Below, in pieces: positions 35,487-44,639 of a DNA stretch of 64,000 nt. The translations under genes and the position numbers were made by a program. Source of the stretch: Adiantum capillus-veneris. Its lineage: Eukaryota; Streptophyta; Polypodiopsida; Polypodiales; Pteridaceae. The stretch covers positions 70,650,912 through 70,714,911 of the forward strand of contig CM043963.1 of NCBI GenBank assembly GCA_014529385.2. Reading direction: 5' to 3'. Below the pieces are notes generated by a model that was not told the DNA's origin, searched no databases, and saw nothing but the letters and a program-made list of their open reading frames with translations. Position 1 is the stretch's first letter; every line of letters starts with the position of its first letter.

Positions 35487-36832
35487 TGCCCCCCTTCCTG
35501 ATGTAGATTCCGTCCTCGGAAGCTATTGAGTTGAAGCTGGTTCGTCGAGGTGGAAGAGCATTTGAGATGAATGTCCTTAGCCTTCTTCAGTCACTGCAAA
35601 ATCAAACAACATTGGCACAGTAATTGCATTCTCTTAAAAAGCATATGCAGTTTTAGGTAGACAAATTGATTGGTCAAAGAATTTCAAACAATTTGATAGC
35701 AATGAACATTAAATTGCAATGTAATCAAATGCATAAACTGATGTAAAGGTAGAAAATTAAACAAGTCTGGGGTCGCTAATTTGACGGTCGAAAAGCACTA
35801 GAGATCGAATATTAATACCATGGGTAAGCTTCTTAACTTTCTGTGGTCAATTAAGTTGTTTAATCGCGAGAGCCAAGTATTCATGTTCGAGGGCTGACTA
35901 GAGGCTATATCTAGAAAACTTGTAGTTAAGCTACCATAAAAGGAATTTCTCATGAAATCATCGCCTAACTGATTACTTTTTCTTTGACCCCCCAAGGTCT
36001 TTTCACATTGATTCAATTATGATGTGTGTGCTTATTTTGTATGCCTTGGGTTTTTTGCTTTTCAAGGAAAAGCGCCCACACTGGGAACCTCTAGGGCTCT
36101 AGTACCATAGGCGATACATGTGAGTGAAGTACCAAATCAAGCTGAGATTTCTCTTCCAGCTTAAAATTTTACATTGTGGCACTTTGATTTTTTGTTTGTT
36201 CATTTTCATCATTTTAATTTTGTAACTTTGGGGGGTCATATAACACTGTTACCCTCCCCAGGCTCATCACATTAGTAAAATCCCTTTATAATACTTAAGC
36301 TAAAGGTCGATAGGGTTAAGCCCACTAGAAAGCCCTAGTACATTTCATACAATGCTGCCTAAATCGGATTAAGAACCTAAGTAACCATTGATTATTAGGA
36401 AGGCATTCCCCATGGTATTAAGAGAAGATTTCTAATACCTAGCTTGGTCAAACTAGCTTAGTCGGACTGCTTGATTTTTACACCTAAACAAGTGATTATG
36501 ACAAAAGATTACATTGAATGAAATGTTTGATACTAAGCCAATGCGCTGAATATTATGCTACCAATCACAATCAAAGCAGACAATCATGGATGCAAAAAAG
36601 ATAAGGGCAATGCCAATGGACAAGAAACACCTGTTTGTGTTGATGGTCGCGCTTGATTTGAAGGTTTCATGAAGATCCAAATCCTATCAATAGCAACACG
36701 TTCCTGTACACACTAGGAAACAAAAGGAATACCTCCAGGAGGCACATCAGTGGGAAAAATTAAAACTCCTAAAAAACAAACTCAAAACACAATCTAGACC
36801 CCTAACCTACCTATCTGTCACCCCTTTTAGAA
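35487..36832 (-). other. Untranslated 3' region of the Gag-protease element
   Basis: About 1.3 kb between the last frame and the 3' LTR, with no supported coding frame on either strand. In an autonomous relative this is where the end of pol would lie. Confidence 0.65.
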
Positions 36833-37255
36833 TCAAGGAAAGAGGATATTATATAAACCGGGTGGCCACCCTAAGGCTAGGCCTCTATCCTCATCATCTA
36901 GATAAATAAAATCGTTGTCCGTGAGGCCATAGTCTTCCTCGGTCTCTATTAGTTCCTCTTCATCATCCTCTTGTGCAAGCATGCTAATCAAGAACCTCGT
37001 GATGCGTGGATACTCATCTTGTGCAAAAGAATAAGCATGTGCCATTGGAGACACATTCGCCACTGGGTAGGGATCACTAGTTAGCCATAGACGTATCAGC
37101 CATTCTAACTCCTCGAAATTTCTCTCACATGCAAGGCTCTCTATCAAATCCCATTCGCAAGAAAGTATAGGGTAGCATACGTAGAACACTTGTTGAAAAG
37201 ACAAGGGGTACCTTTCATCAAAAATAGAAGTGCATGCCTCTGGTGAAGTAGCCAT
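36833..37255 (-). CDS. Acidic accessory frame of the Gag-protease element (140 aa)
   Basis: ATG at 37253-37255 sits in a strong context (GAAATGGCT). The product has an aromatic/leucine-rich first half (LSFQQVFYVCYPI, WLIRLWL) and a strongly acidic patch (EDDEEELIETEEDYG) before a hydrophobic tail. There is no similarity I recognise to RT, RNase H, integrase or envelope. It shares frame with the upstream Gag-protease frame but is separated by stops. It occupies the place where pol would be in a full element. It may be a degenerate pol remnant, a captured sequence or an accessory protein. Confidence 0.45.
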   Translation of the reverse strand: MATSPEACTSIFDERYPLSFQQVFYVCYPILSCEWDLIESLACERNFEELEWLIRLWLTSDPYPVANVSPMAHAYSFAQDEYPRITRFLISMLAQEDDEEELIETEEDYGLTDNDFIYLDDEDRGLALGWPPGLYNILFP

Positions 37256-37537
37256 TTCTGACAAGACAGATAGATTTGGTTAGGCCTTTAAAACATAAGA
37301 GTTGTTTTTGTGTGTTGCTTGACTTGACACGGTAAATTTGGACTTATATGTAAGATCTGATAGGGTGCTCTCTCATTGCTAGGCGCTCTTGCCCTTTACT
37401 ATTTTTGTTTTTTTGCGAGTATAAGGCTATATATATACATTCCCTAAGATCGGAGATTGAGAGGTCAGGGAAAAAGGTTGAGAGGGAAACAAATGAATGA
37501 TGACTGTCAGCAAACACTCCCCCCTTCCTTGGGTAGA

Positions 37538-38041
37538 TCATACCGTTTGAAATGAGCTTGTCACCCTTTGAAACCAATTGTTCCAGTTGGTAATAGGTGA
37601 AGATTTTTGCCAGTAGTTTTCTATTACCCTAGGTGCCTCGTCAAGTTGCAACGGTGGTAAGGTACTCTCCCAGGATCGAACTTGAAGTGGTTCATTAGGT
37701 GATTCTTGAACACTGGGAGGTGTGGATTCTTTTGTAGCTTCATGGAGGTCCACTACTATAGATGGAGGCGGTGTAGAAGCTTTTACCTCTATGGATGTAT
37801 TACATGAGGAGCTAGAATCTTCATGGGACTCCCCCCTTCCTGAGCTAGGTGGAACAAATCGTTCTTTCTTTGGTACCCAAACTAGCTCGGGAGCGGGTGT
37901 GTAACATTCTGTGATTTTTTTCTTTCCACGATCATTGATTTGTTTTGGAGCTACGGGATTGGGTTTACATGGGCCAGGTGATAGGTAAGAGTACAATCTA
38001 CGTTTTGGCACCCAGATTTGATCATTTCCTTGATAGTAGCC
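37538..38041 (-). CDS. In-frame continuation after the Gag-protease stop
   Basis: This reads on from the TAA at 38042 in the same frame for about 167 residues: GNDQIWVPKRR, then ELVWVPKKERFVPP, and a Pro/Ser-rich acidic tail. The corresponding region of element B (about 23855-23905) has no stop at this place, so here the TAA is either a recent mutation or a readthrough point. W-[IV]-P-K motifs recur four times across the junction in this element; their function is unknown to me. Confidence 0.5.
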   Translation of the reverse strand, partial: GYYQGNDQIWVPKRRLYSYLSPGPCKPNPVAPKQINDRGKKKITECYTPAPELVWVPKKERFVPPSSGRGESHEDSSSSCNTSIEVKASTPPPSIVVDLHEATKESTPPSVQESPNEPLQVRSWESTLPPLQLDEAPRVIENYWQKSSPITNWNNWFQRVTSSFQTV

Positions 38042-41000
38042 TTAGGCTTCCAATAGTCGTTTAGGGATCCAACGGAGCGTTTCTTTACATTTCTTGGAGC
38101 GAGTGGTACGTTTCTTACAAGGCTTCTGTTTTTTAGCACTAGCTATGGTCGCTAAAGAAGCTTTAGGGACCCACTTGTATGTTTTCTTCCTTACATTAGG
38201 ATGAGTCTTGTCGAAAGCGATATGCATTGCTTGTAGCATATTTAAGGGTATAGGCATTTCATCCCCCTCAGGTGTTACCCAGGTCGTCCCCCTATTTCCC
38301 CAAGTGTCTATGGTTGATGCTAGGTGGACCCAATCCACATTGTCTGATTCCGTCATACCCGGTAACACATCCATGTAAGGAGAATCTTGGCCAATGTCTG
38401 TATCCTTCTTACAAGTGTAACAATATTGTAGTGGGGCCGAGTGAACTGTGGTGTCAGAGCGATGATCAATAATGGTTTTACTCCCTAAGGGGTGTACCTT
38501 ATCAGTCACCAAATCCACTCTAAGGACAGAGTCTTGGAATTGCAAATAGACATGATTTTTAGACCAATCGTGAACCATTTGTGCTTCCCTCATGAATGGT
38601 CGTCCTAAAATCATTTCATATGACATAAGGTGTTTAGAGAAATCCATTACAATGAACGTATGTCGTACCTTGTGTCTTAGAACTTTGATCTTAAGATCCT
38701 TGAGCATCCCCATAGGTTTGGCTATGGTACCATTTGCCATCTTTACCACAATGTTAGTAACACTGAGGCGGGGTTTTCCCATGGATTCCCAACAATCTTT
38801 TGTAACGATGCTAACTCCCGCACCACCATCAAGAATTCCCTTTATAGTTAATCCCTTGGTAGTGATGGGTAGGGTCGCATTAGACTCGTCGCCTTCAAAA
38901 TACTGCCCTAATTCGTTAATGGGTACCTCGATCACAGACTCGTGTCCATCTAAGTCAAGTGATTGCACATGATTTTCCTCATCAATCATAATCGAGTCAC
39001 GCCTATTTGGTTGCGCAAACTGCGGTAATCCCGTTCGTAGCTCTCCGTTAAGGAATGCTCGAAGTGCAAGGAATAACTCAGGATCTCCATACAGCTTTGC
39101 TATGATCGTGGTTCGGACCTCAGAAGACATGAAGTCCACTAGTTTGGCAACATTCATTGGCGTTTTGCAGGGTGTAGGTCCTTGACTAGGAACTGGTGAG
39201 GATGGAATCTCATATTCCTCAATGGGATCAGGTATTCCTTCGTTAAACATCCTCTCCAACAAGAAAGGTGTATGCTCACTTTCTGATGTCCTGTCCTCAC
39301 TCCCTTCTTGGATGATACTAGATATGGCTAACGGTCTATGGTTCATGTGGGGTGGATGAACTTGCGTGGGAAACACTGTGTCATGAATTTTGACCTGCAT
39401 GGGTTCTTGTTCTAGTTTCCTTTGAGTCTCCTCCACTAAATCTCTTAGATGTTTCACCTGCTTGATCTCGTCTACTGGGTTTGGGTACGTCCCAATCTTC
39501 TTTTTACGATTCTTCCCTTTTTGCCCCTGCGGTTTATCTTGGGGGTCTTGGATTGGATTTGGAAACACTTGTGGTGTTTTCAGAGGCTCTTTATGGTTTT
39601 CTCTCATTCGGTTTTCATTTGGTCCCATATTACGGTTTTCTTTGTCGGTCTTTCCTTTTGTGGTATTGGTTCTAGTCTCCATTGTCTCGACTGAATCTGA
39701 ATCATCCTCGAGGTCATTCATATACACGGGGTCATCTCCTGTTCCTATGTTTGTTTTGGAACTTGGCTTTGAATTTTCCGTATTCTGTGACTTCTTCCTT
39801 CGTGTCTTCTTTTTCTTTGCTTGGATAACTGACGCGGTATCTCTCTCTTCGAGGATATGTCCTGGCCCTTGAAGCATGGACCGTGTAATCGCATAAGCAG
39901 GTGCGACGGGTGGTATTGGCGATGTCACACTAGCAATTTCGACCAAATTCAGGGGTGTGATTTTAGGCGCATTTGGGTTATAGGGGCATTGGGAAATCAA
40001 GTGATCTATGCCACAACGATTACATGTGAGTATTGGCATTGCAGACGTGCTCCCTTGATTCATTTGCATCTGTGCAGCATTCTTTTGCAGCCTAATAGGG
40101 CACTCCGCTACTCGATGTGGTCCACCACACTCGTAGCATTGAAGAGGTGGCCTCCTAGCCTGGGTGTTGATATTTTGACCTCTGGATGCGAGAGCAGCAG
40201 CTTGATAAACCGGCTTGACTTGTCCCCAACAATCTTCCATGTAGTATATAGGACACTCTTCCAATGTATCAAGTCCGTAGGCAATACTAGTGTCTATTTC
40301 CTCCTCACAGCCATCTGCATAAGCATTTGATGGCTCGCAACCCACTTGGTTCATAGGGGCGACTCTTGGATGCGGGGGCTGCGGTCCTAGCACAGGAGGT
40401 GGTAGCGGTGTAGCTTGTACAACATTTTGAGATCTAGGGACCATGTGTTGCGGTAGTTGCTCAACAGGTGGAGTAGGCATCAATACAGGAGCTCGAGGCG
40501 CATCCGTCCAGGCTATAGGTGGTCTATTTGCCATCATACGTTTGATCATTAAACAATCCTTAGCTTGGTGACCATACCTACCACATGCGTTGCAAGTTCC
40601 ATTAAATTTTACTCTAAACGTAGGGCACTCACTAGTGCTATGTGGACCTAAGAAAATGGAACACCATTGTTGCTCCCTTCTTGGATACATGTGACTATTT
40701 TGAGGGGGTCGATTATCCTTAAGAGACTCTTGGATTGCCTTGGTGAGGTCTGTCAAGAATGTCTCAAATACCTTTGGCTCATTGGCAATGGGCTTTGCAG
40801 TCATGGGTTCATACTCAATGGCTTGTGAGCTAGTGGATCTCGTGTCAGTAGACACCCTCATGCCTGCTATCATCAAGTTGTCCTCTAATTGGATTGCATT
40901 GGCAGTGACATCTTCCCAGGTTGTGATACCTCTAATCACTAGTCCATTATAGATTCCTTCATTCCTCAACCCTCGAATGAATCGATCAAGCAGTTGGTTA

Positions 41001-42544
41001 TTGTTGAAGCGCTCATTTACAGGGCAACGAGAGTTTAAGTGCTTTAGACGACTAATGAAGTCCCTTACTGACTCTCCTTCCTTACGTTCGGCCTTCTGTA
41101 GCTGAGATGCTACACCCCAAAGCACACCTTCTCGTATGTACTCCTTTAGAAACAACCTTCGAAGGGTAGGGTAGATTGTTTTCTCGTCCACCCTTAGGGT
41201 CCTATACCAATCTCCAGCCTTCCCACTTAATGTCAAGCTTAAGGCATTGCACTTATGTAGTTCGTTGCGTTCCCCTAAGGAATCACATATTTGTTCAAAC
41301 ACTTCAATGTGTTTCCTAGCATCTTCGTCCCCATTGAATTTTTGCGTGAGTTTGGCAATTTGTACTGCCTTACTTCTAGGCTCTCTATCAGATGCATGAC
41401 GCATATTTTCCGCGATAGATCGACCTATGGTTTGAGCAAACGCTACCAAGTCACCTATGTGAGGAGGCAGGGCCGGTGGAGGTACTCTTGGAATCATATG
41501 TGGGAGAGGAACGGGTACCGGTCTTGGCATATGTGTAGATGATGCAGGATATGGAACATAACCGGGCATAGGTCCACTCGGATAAGAGCTAAGGAGCGGC
41601 ACTCGAGGAGCATAAGCAAGTGGTACAATTGGAGGTGTGGGGGCCATGTGTGCATAAGGGGCTAGAGGAACATACGGTCGAGGCCCCATATTAGGTACTA
41701 CGACACTAGGTAGTGGCACTGCGCTAACCGTAGATGTCATCGGTACATTCTCTGTCAGGCTTATCCCTGGAGTGAGCACTGTGTTTTCCTTGATAGAGGG
41801 TTGAGCCAAGTTAGGGAAGCTAAAGTTTTCGCTCGGAGGCTTAGATTGCATAGAGACCCCAGGTGAAATGACGTAAGATGGGTCCATGGGGCTCATTAGA
41901 GGAGTCTCCATTTGTGATAGAGTAGGCTGTTGAGCCTTGCTCGTATCCAAAAATCTCATGGGGCCAGTTGAGAGTATATCTACCCCTCGGTTTTGCCTTT
42001 CTGATTGAATAATGCCATGGATAACATTACAGATCATTTTCTGTTGATCTTCGATGCTCGTGGCACTAGAGGTGGATTGTACAATCTCTATCCATCCTAC
42101 ATGGTAGGCGTGGCCAGAGTGTAGATCCGTCAACACCTCAGTGTGGAGGTCGTATGTCCAATGATCATTAATGAACAATCCTTCTAGAGTCGACGTGTTA
42201 ACGGTTTCTTGTGAGGTAGAAGCAATGTTGCTCCCCGTGGTTTTACTTGTCACCAACGGTACTCTAGAGGGAACTTCTGAAGGAGGCAGCTCAACAGGGC
42301 CTTCTTGGTAAGAAGTTGGCAGGATATCCACATGGACACTCTTTGGGGGTGTGGGGTCCACGTGCGATGTGAAAGGAGATTCCACTTCCCCACCCCCTTC
42401 GTGTGCTTCATTTGCATCAGGTTCCGAGCGAGTAGCTCTACCTAATGTTTCCATGAAACGGCTAAACATACTAGTACTAGGCTGTGGAGCTTCGGGAGGT
42501 GCATGGCCTTCTCTCTCAGTGTTTTGGTTAGGGTATGCTTCCAT
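38042..42544 (-). CDS. Gag-protease polyprotein (1500 aa)
   Basis: Domains in order by approximate residue: a low-complexity Pro/Thr/Ser N-terminus, very proline-rich at 280-370; Retrotrans_gag capsid domain at about 395-530 (FNGDEDARKHIEVFEQ, SGKAGDWYRTL, GESVRDFISRL). A zinc knuckle CNACGRYGHQAKDC lies at about 650, and two shorter ones follow at about 800 (CYECGGPHRVAEC) and 838 (CNRCGIDHLISQC). A Lys/Asp/Glu-rich linker precedes a retropepsin-like domain at about 1235-1350 (ILDGGAGVSIV, then MILGRPFMR). The W-[IV]-P-K segments close the protein. The frame is fully open, unlike the other elements here. ATG 42544 is one start. A better Gag-like start (MHLRSGRV) lies at 42720 in another frame, so a one-base indel near 42550 is possible. 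It would form particles and mature its own Gag but cannot copy RNA. Confidence 0.9.
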   Translation of the reverse strand: MEAYPNQNTEREGHAPPEAPQPSTSMFSRFMETLGRATRSEPDANEAHEGGGEVESPFTSHVDPTPPKSVHVDILPTSYQEGPVELPPSEVPSRVPLVTSKTTGSNIASTSQETVNTSTLEGLFINDHWTYDLHTEVLTDLHSGHAYHVGWIEIVQSTSSATSIEDQQKMICNVIHGIIQSERQNRGVDILSTGPMRFLDTSKAQQPTLSQMETPLMSPMDPSYVISPGVSMQSKPPSENFSFPNLAQPSIKENTVLTPGISLTENVPMTSTVSAVPLPSVVVPNMGPRPYVPLAPYAHMAPTPPIVPLAYAPRVPLLSSYPSGPMPGYVPYPASSTHMPRPVPVPLPHMIPRVPPPALPPHIGDLVAFAQTIGRSIAENMRHASDREPRSKAVQIAKLTQKFNGDEDARKHIEVFEQICDSLGERNELHKCNALSLTLSGKAGDWYRTLRVDEKTIYPTLRRLFLKEYIREGVLWGVASQLQKAERKEGESVRDFISRLKHLNSRCPVNERFNNNQLLDRFIRGLRNEGIYNGLVIRGITTWEDVTANAIQLEDNLMIAGMRVSTDTRSTSSQAIEYEPMTAKPIANEPKVFETFLTDLTKAIQESLKDNRPPQNSHMYPRREQQWCSIFLGPHSTSECPTFRVKFNGTCNACGRYGHQAKDCLMIKRMMANRPPIAWTDAPRAPVLMPTPPVEQLPQHMVPRSQNVVQATPLPPPVLGPQPPHPRVAPMNQVGCEPSNAYADGCEEEIDTSIAYGLDTLEECPIYYMEDCWGQVKPVYQAAALASRGQNINTQARRPPLQCYECGGPHRVAECPIRLQKNAAQMQMNQGSTSAMPILTCNRCGIDHLISQCPYNPNAPKITPLNLVEIASVTSPIPPVAPAYAITRSMLQGPGHILEERDTASVIQAKKKKTRRKKSQNTENSKPSSKTNIGTGDDPVYMNDLEDDSDSVETMETRTNTTKGKTDKENRNMGPNENRMRENHKEPLKTPQVFPNPIQDPQDKPQGQKGKNRKKKIGTYPNPVDEIKQVKHLRDLVEETQRKLEQEPMQVKIHDTVFPTQVHPPHMNHRPLAISSIIQEGSEDRTSESEHTPFLLERMFNEGIPDPIEEYEIPSSPVPSQGPTPCKTPMNVAKLVDFMSSEVRTTIIAKLYGDPELFLALRAFLNGELRTGLPQFAQPNRRDSIMIDEENHVQSLDLDGHESVIEVPINELGQYFEGDESNATLPITTKGLTIKGILDGGAGVSIVTKDCWESMGKPRLSVTNIVVKMANGTIAKPMGMLKDLKIKVLRHKVRHTFIVMDFSKHLMSYEMILGRPFMREAQMVHDWSKNHVYLQFQDSVLRVDLVTDKVHPLGSKTIIDHRSDTTVHSAPLQYCYTCKKDTDIGQDSPYMDVLPGMTESDNVDWVHLASTIDTWGNRGTTWVTPEGDEMPIPLNMLQAMHIAFDKTHPNVRKKTYKWVPKASLATIASAKKQKPCKKRTTRSKKCKETLRWIPKRLLEA

Positions 42545-42550
42545 GATTTC

Positions 42551-42720
42551 TGAGTCGCCGAGGAGGAATCACTAGCGGCTATTTTAGGGTCTTGGGTGGT
42601 GCTACCTTGTGTCCCCGTTGAGGGTCTAGAGCTTATCGTGGATGGGTAATTGGTGTCCGTATGAACAGAGGCACCCTCAATATGCTCGTGTTCTAGCACC
42701 CGCCCAGAGCGTAAGTGCAT
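42551..42720 (-). pseudogene. Probable Gag N-terminus, out of frame
   Basis: MHLRSGRVLEHEH opens at 42720. The basic L-R-S-G-R start is usual for Gag of Athila-like and related plant elements. The peptide is Ser/Thr-rich and runs into the frame used by the large protein only if one base is added or removed near 42550. Either the large frame starts at 42544, or this copy has a fresh frameshift. Confidence 0.5.
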
Positions 42721-43690
42721 GTGCTTTTGATACCCTAAGGTGTCAAAAAGCTGCTCTAGGAGGCCTTGTGACTAGTTTTTAGCGTGTTTTTTGTTTGTTT
42801 TTTTGCTAGATTTTTTAGAGCGTGTCGTGGAATGGGCCGTGTGATAGCTCAAAACGAGCGTATCGGTCAGAGGGTCGTGCCGTGCTTTACAGCCCTCCGT
42901 TTGGTCACTCTATGCTCTCGGAATCCCTAAAACTGTCAATTTCCAGTAGGGAACTAGGCCCAAACTAGAAAGTCTAAGGGTGCAAGTGGGAAGAGAAAGG
43001 AGGAGAGTGGAGGACTTGTCCCACATGCTCTCATTCTCTCTTGAGGGAGTAGGGTATATATATAAGAGTGAGTCTAGTATATATCATAAGACTGAGGACT
43101 GAGGCCTGGGCCTGGGCTTGGGCTTGGGCTTGGGCTTGGGCTTGGGCTTGGGAAAATGATCCCGATCTATCTTTTATACAAACCAACCCGTCCGTTTTAC
43201 CGTTTTAAGAGTCACGTTTTTTATTTTCGAAAAATTTACCGGCTCGCTCACTCGCGTTTTTTTATTTTTTTTCTTTTTTATTTTTGGGAGAAAAAATAAA
43301 AAAACTTTTTTTTTCTGCAGAAATACAGAAATTGAAAACGCAGGTATGCAAAAAACGCAGAAATTACAGAAAATGCAGAAATTGCAGAAAATTACAGAAA
43401 TTGCAGGAAAAAACGCAGAAAATGCAGAAAATACAGAAATTGCAGAAAATTAAAAAAACGCAGAAATGCAGAAATTGCGGAAATTGAAAACGCCGAACTT
43501 GAAAATGCAGAAAATGCAGAAATTGCGGAAATTGAAAAAACGCAGACAATAGCAGAAATTGAAACTTGACAGCAATTGCAGAAAACGCAAAAAACAGAAA
43601 CCTTCCACACACTCCTTCCCTGCCTTTCCTATGATAGAAATTGCACCACAAGGAAGCGTAAAGTGCTAACCGAGCTTAGTGTAGGGCATA
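42721..43690 (-). repeat. Gag leader with GGGCTT and GCAGAA cryptic repeats
   Basis: Between the primer-binding site and gag, the hexamer GGGCTT/GGGCCT is repeated about eight times (43104-43153). A 280-bp segment (43316-43600) is built from variants of GCAGAAATT, GCAGAAAAT and ACAGAAATT. The latter is nearly free of pyrimidines in blocks. No coding frame is supported; small frames here translate the repeat. Confidence 0.85.
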
Positions 43691-43708
43691 TCCCCGGCAG
43701 CGGCGCCA
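43691..43708 (-). other. Primer-binding site, tRNA-Asp type
   Basis: The minus strand reads TGGCGCCGCTGCCGGGGA, four bases inside the 5' LTR. It differs at one position from the complement of the 3' end of plant tRNA-Asp (TGGCGCCGTTGCCGGGGA), the primer of Athila-type elements. Confidence 0.85.
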
Positions 43709-43712
43709 AAAA

Positions 43713-43962
43713 TGTGCGCTCCTTGCCGCACTGTCGAAGCAAGGGACTTGCCAATACACCGTATGCGAGCCACAAACGGCTCCAAGCACACAACAAGCCT
43801 AAACTAGCAAGCTCAAGAAAACAAAGGGTGTGTCACTCACCGCTCTACGCTCGCCTTCGTGGTGGATTCCTCGCCGCGATGAAGAAGAAGCTGCAGTCGT
43901 GCCGCGCTCAACCGCTTCGCCGCCGTCGTGCCTTCGTAATGCTCGATCGCACACACACTCTC

Positions 43963-43993
<31 letters not shown>

Positions 43994-44287
43994 AGGAGGT
44001 GAAGAAGAAGAAGATGGAGATGGAGCAAGAGCACTCTTCAATTGCACAAATGAGAGAATGAGTAAAAATTAGGTTTAGTTGTCTTTTATAGGAGCTCACC
44101 CCATTCACACTTGGGCGCCCATGCTTAACCAACTAATCCCTTGAATGTCCAAGTTAAAGTGCGCCTCTCATCGGCGATCACTCTACCTTTCCTTATTGGA
44201 CCGACAAGCCCGGTGCCTGACTCTACCAAATACATAATACACGTCCATCGTAGGTGATGGGGTGTCCGTGAGCCGTGAGGGTTAACA
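43713..44287 (-). repeat. 5' LTR of the Gag-protease element
   Basis: 575 bp, practically identical to 34912-35486. It contains the promoter and an internal CT/CA microsatellite near 43960-43994. Confidence 0.95.
44083..44090 (-). promoter_or_regulatory. TATA box of the Gag-protease element 5' LTR
   Basis: The minus strand reads TATAAAAG, kept in the other LTR at 35282-35289. The single LTR substitution falls directly beside it. Confidence 0.55.
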
Positions 44288-44639
44288 GCACCTTTATTTT
44301 TGACCTGTATAAAATAATGAAACATCAATTGTTTTTTTGAAGAGTATAAAAAATACCAAAGAACTAAATATGAATTTACTTTACCTTGATAATATAAAAA
44401 TGTAGAAGATCAACTATTTTAAAAAAGTTACAATAAAAAGTAAATAGTTGTATATACATTGTGCTACATTGGGACTTTACAAAAGTTTTGACAAAACATT
44501 TTTCTATCTAATCCTCCTCTAACTCGTCACCGTCCAGAGGCATGTATGTTGGATCACTTTGACTTTACATAAACCCAAACCAAATTAAACAATTATCAAC
44601 ACCTCAAAATAATTGATACAAAATTACTTGTTTAAACTT

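Larger units (their letters stand above)
34912..44287 (-). mobile_element. Young non-autonomous LTR element encoding Gag and protease only
   Basis: LTRs of exactly 575 bp (34912-35486 and 43713-44287) are flanked by GCACC on both sides (34907-34911 and 44288-44292). The LTRs differ by one substitution, next to the TATA box, plus a shift in a CT/CA microsatellite, so insertion is very recent. The primer-binding site (43691-43708) and polypurine tract are intact. Internal coding is a 1500-residue Gag-protease frame, a downstream continuation, and a small acidic frame. No RT, RNase H or integrase motif was found in the 8.2-kb interior. The layout resembles terminal-repeat elements with a gag domain (TR-GAG). 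Confidence 0.9.

Noticed and set aside
39449-40330. Plus-strand frames opposite the Gag-protease gene
   Set aside because: Shadow frames of a continuous 1500-codon gene with zinc knuckles and protease motif.
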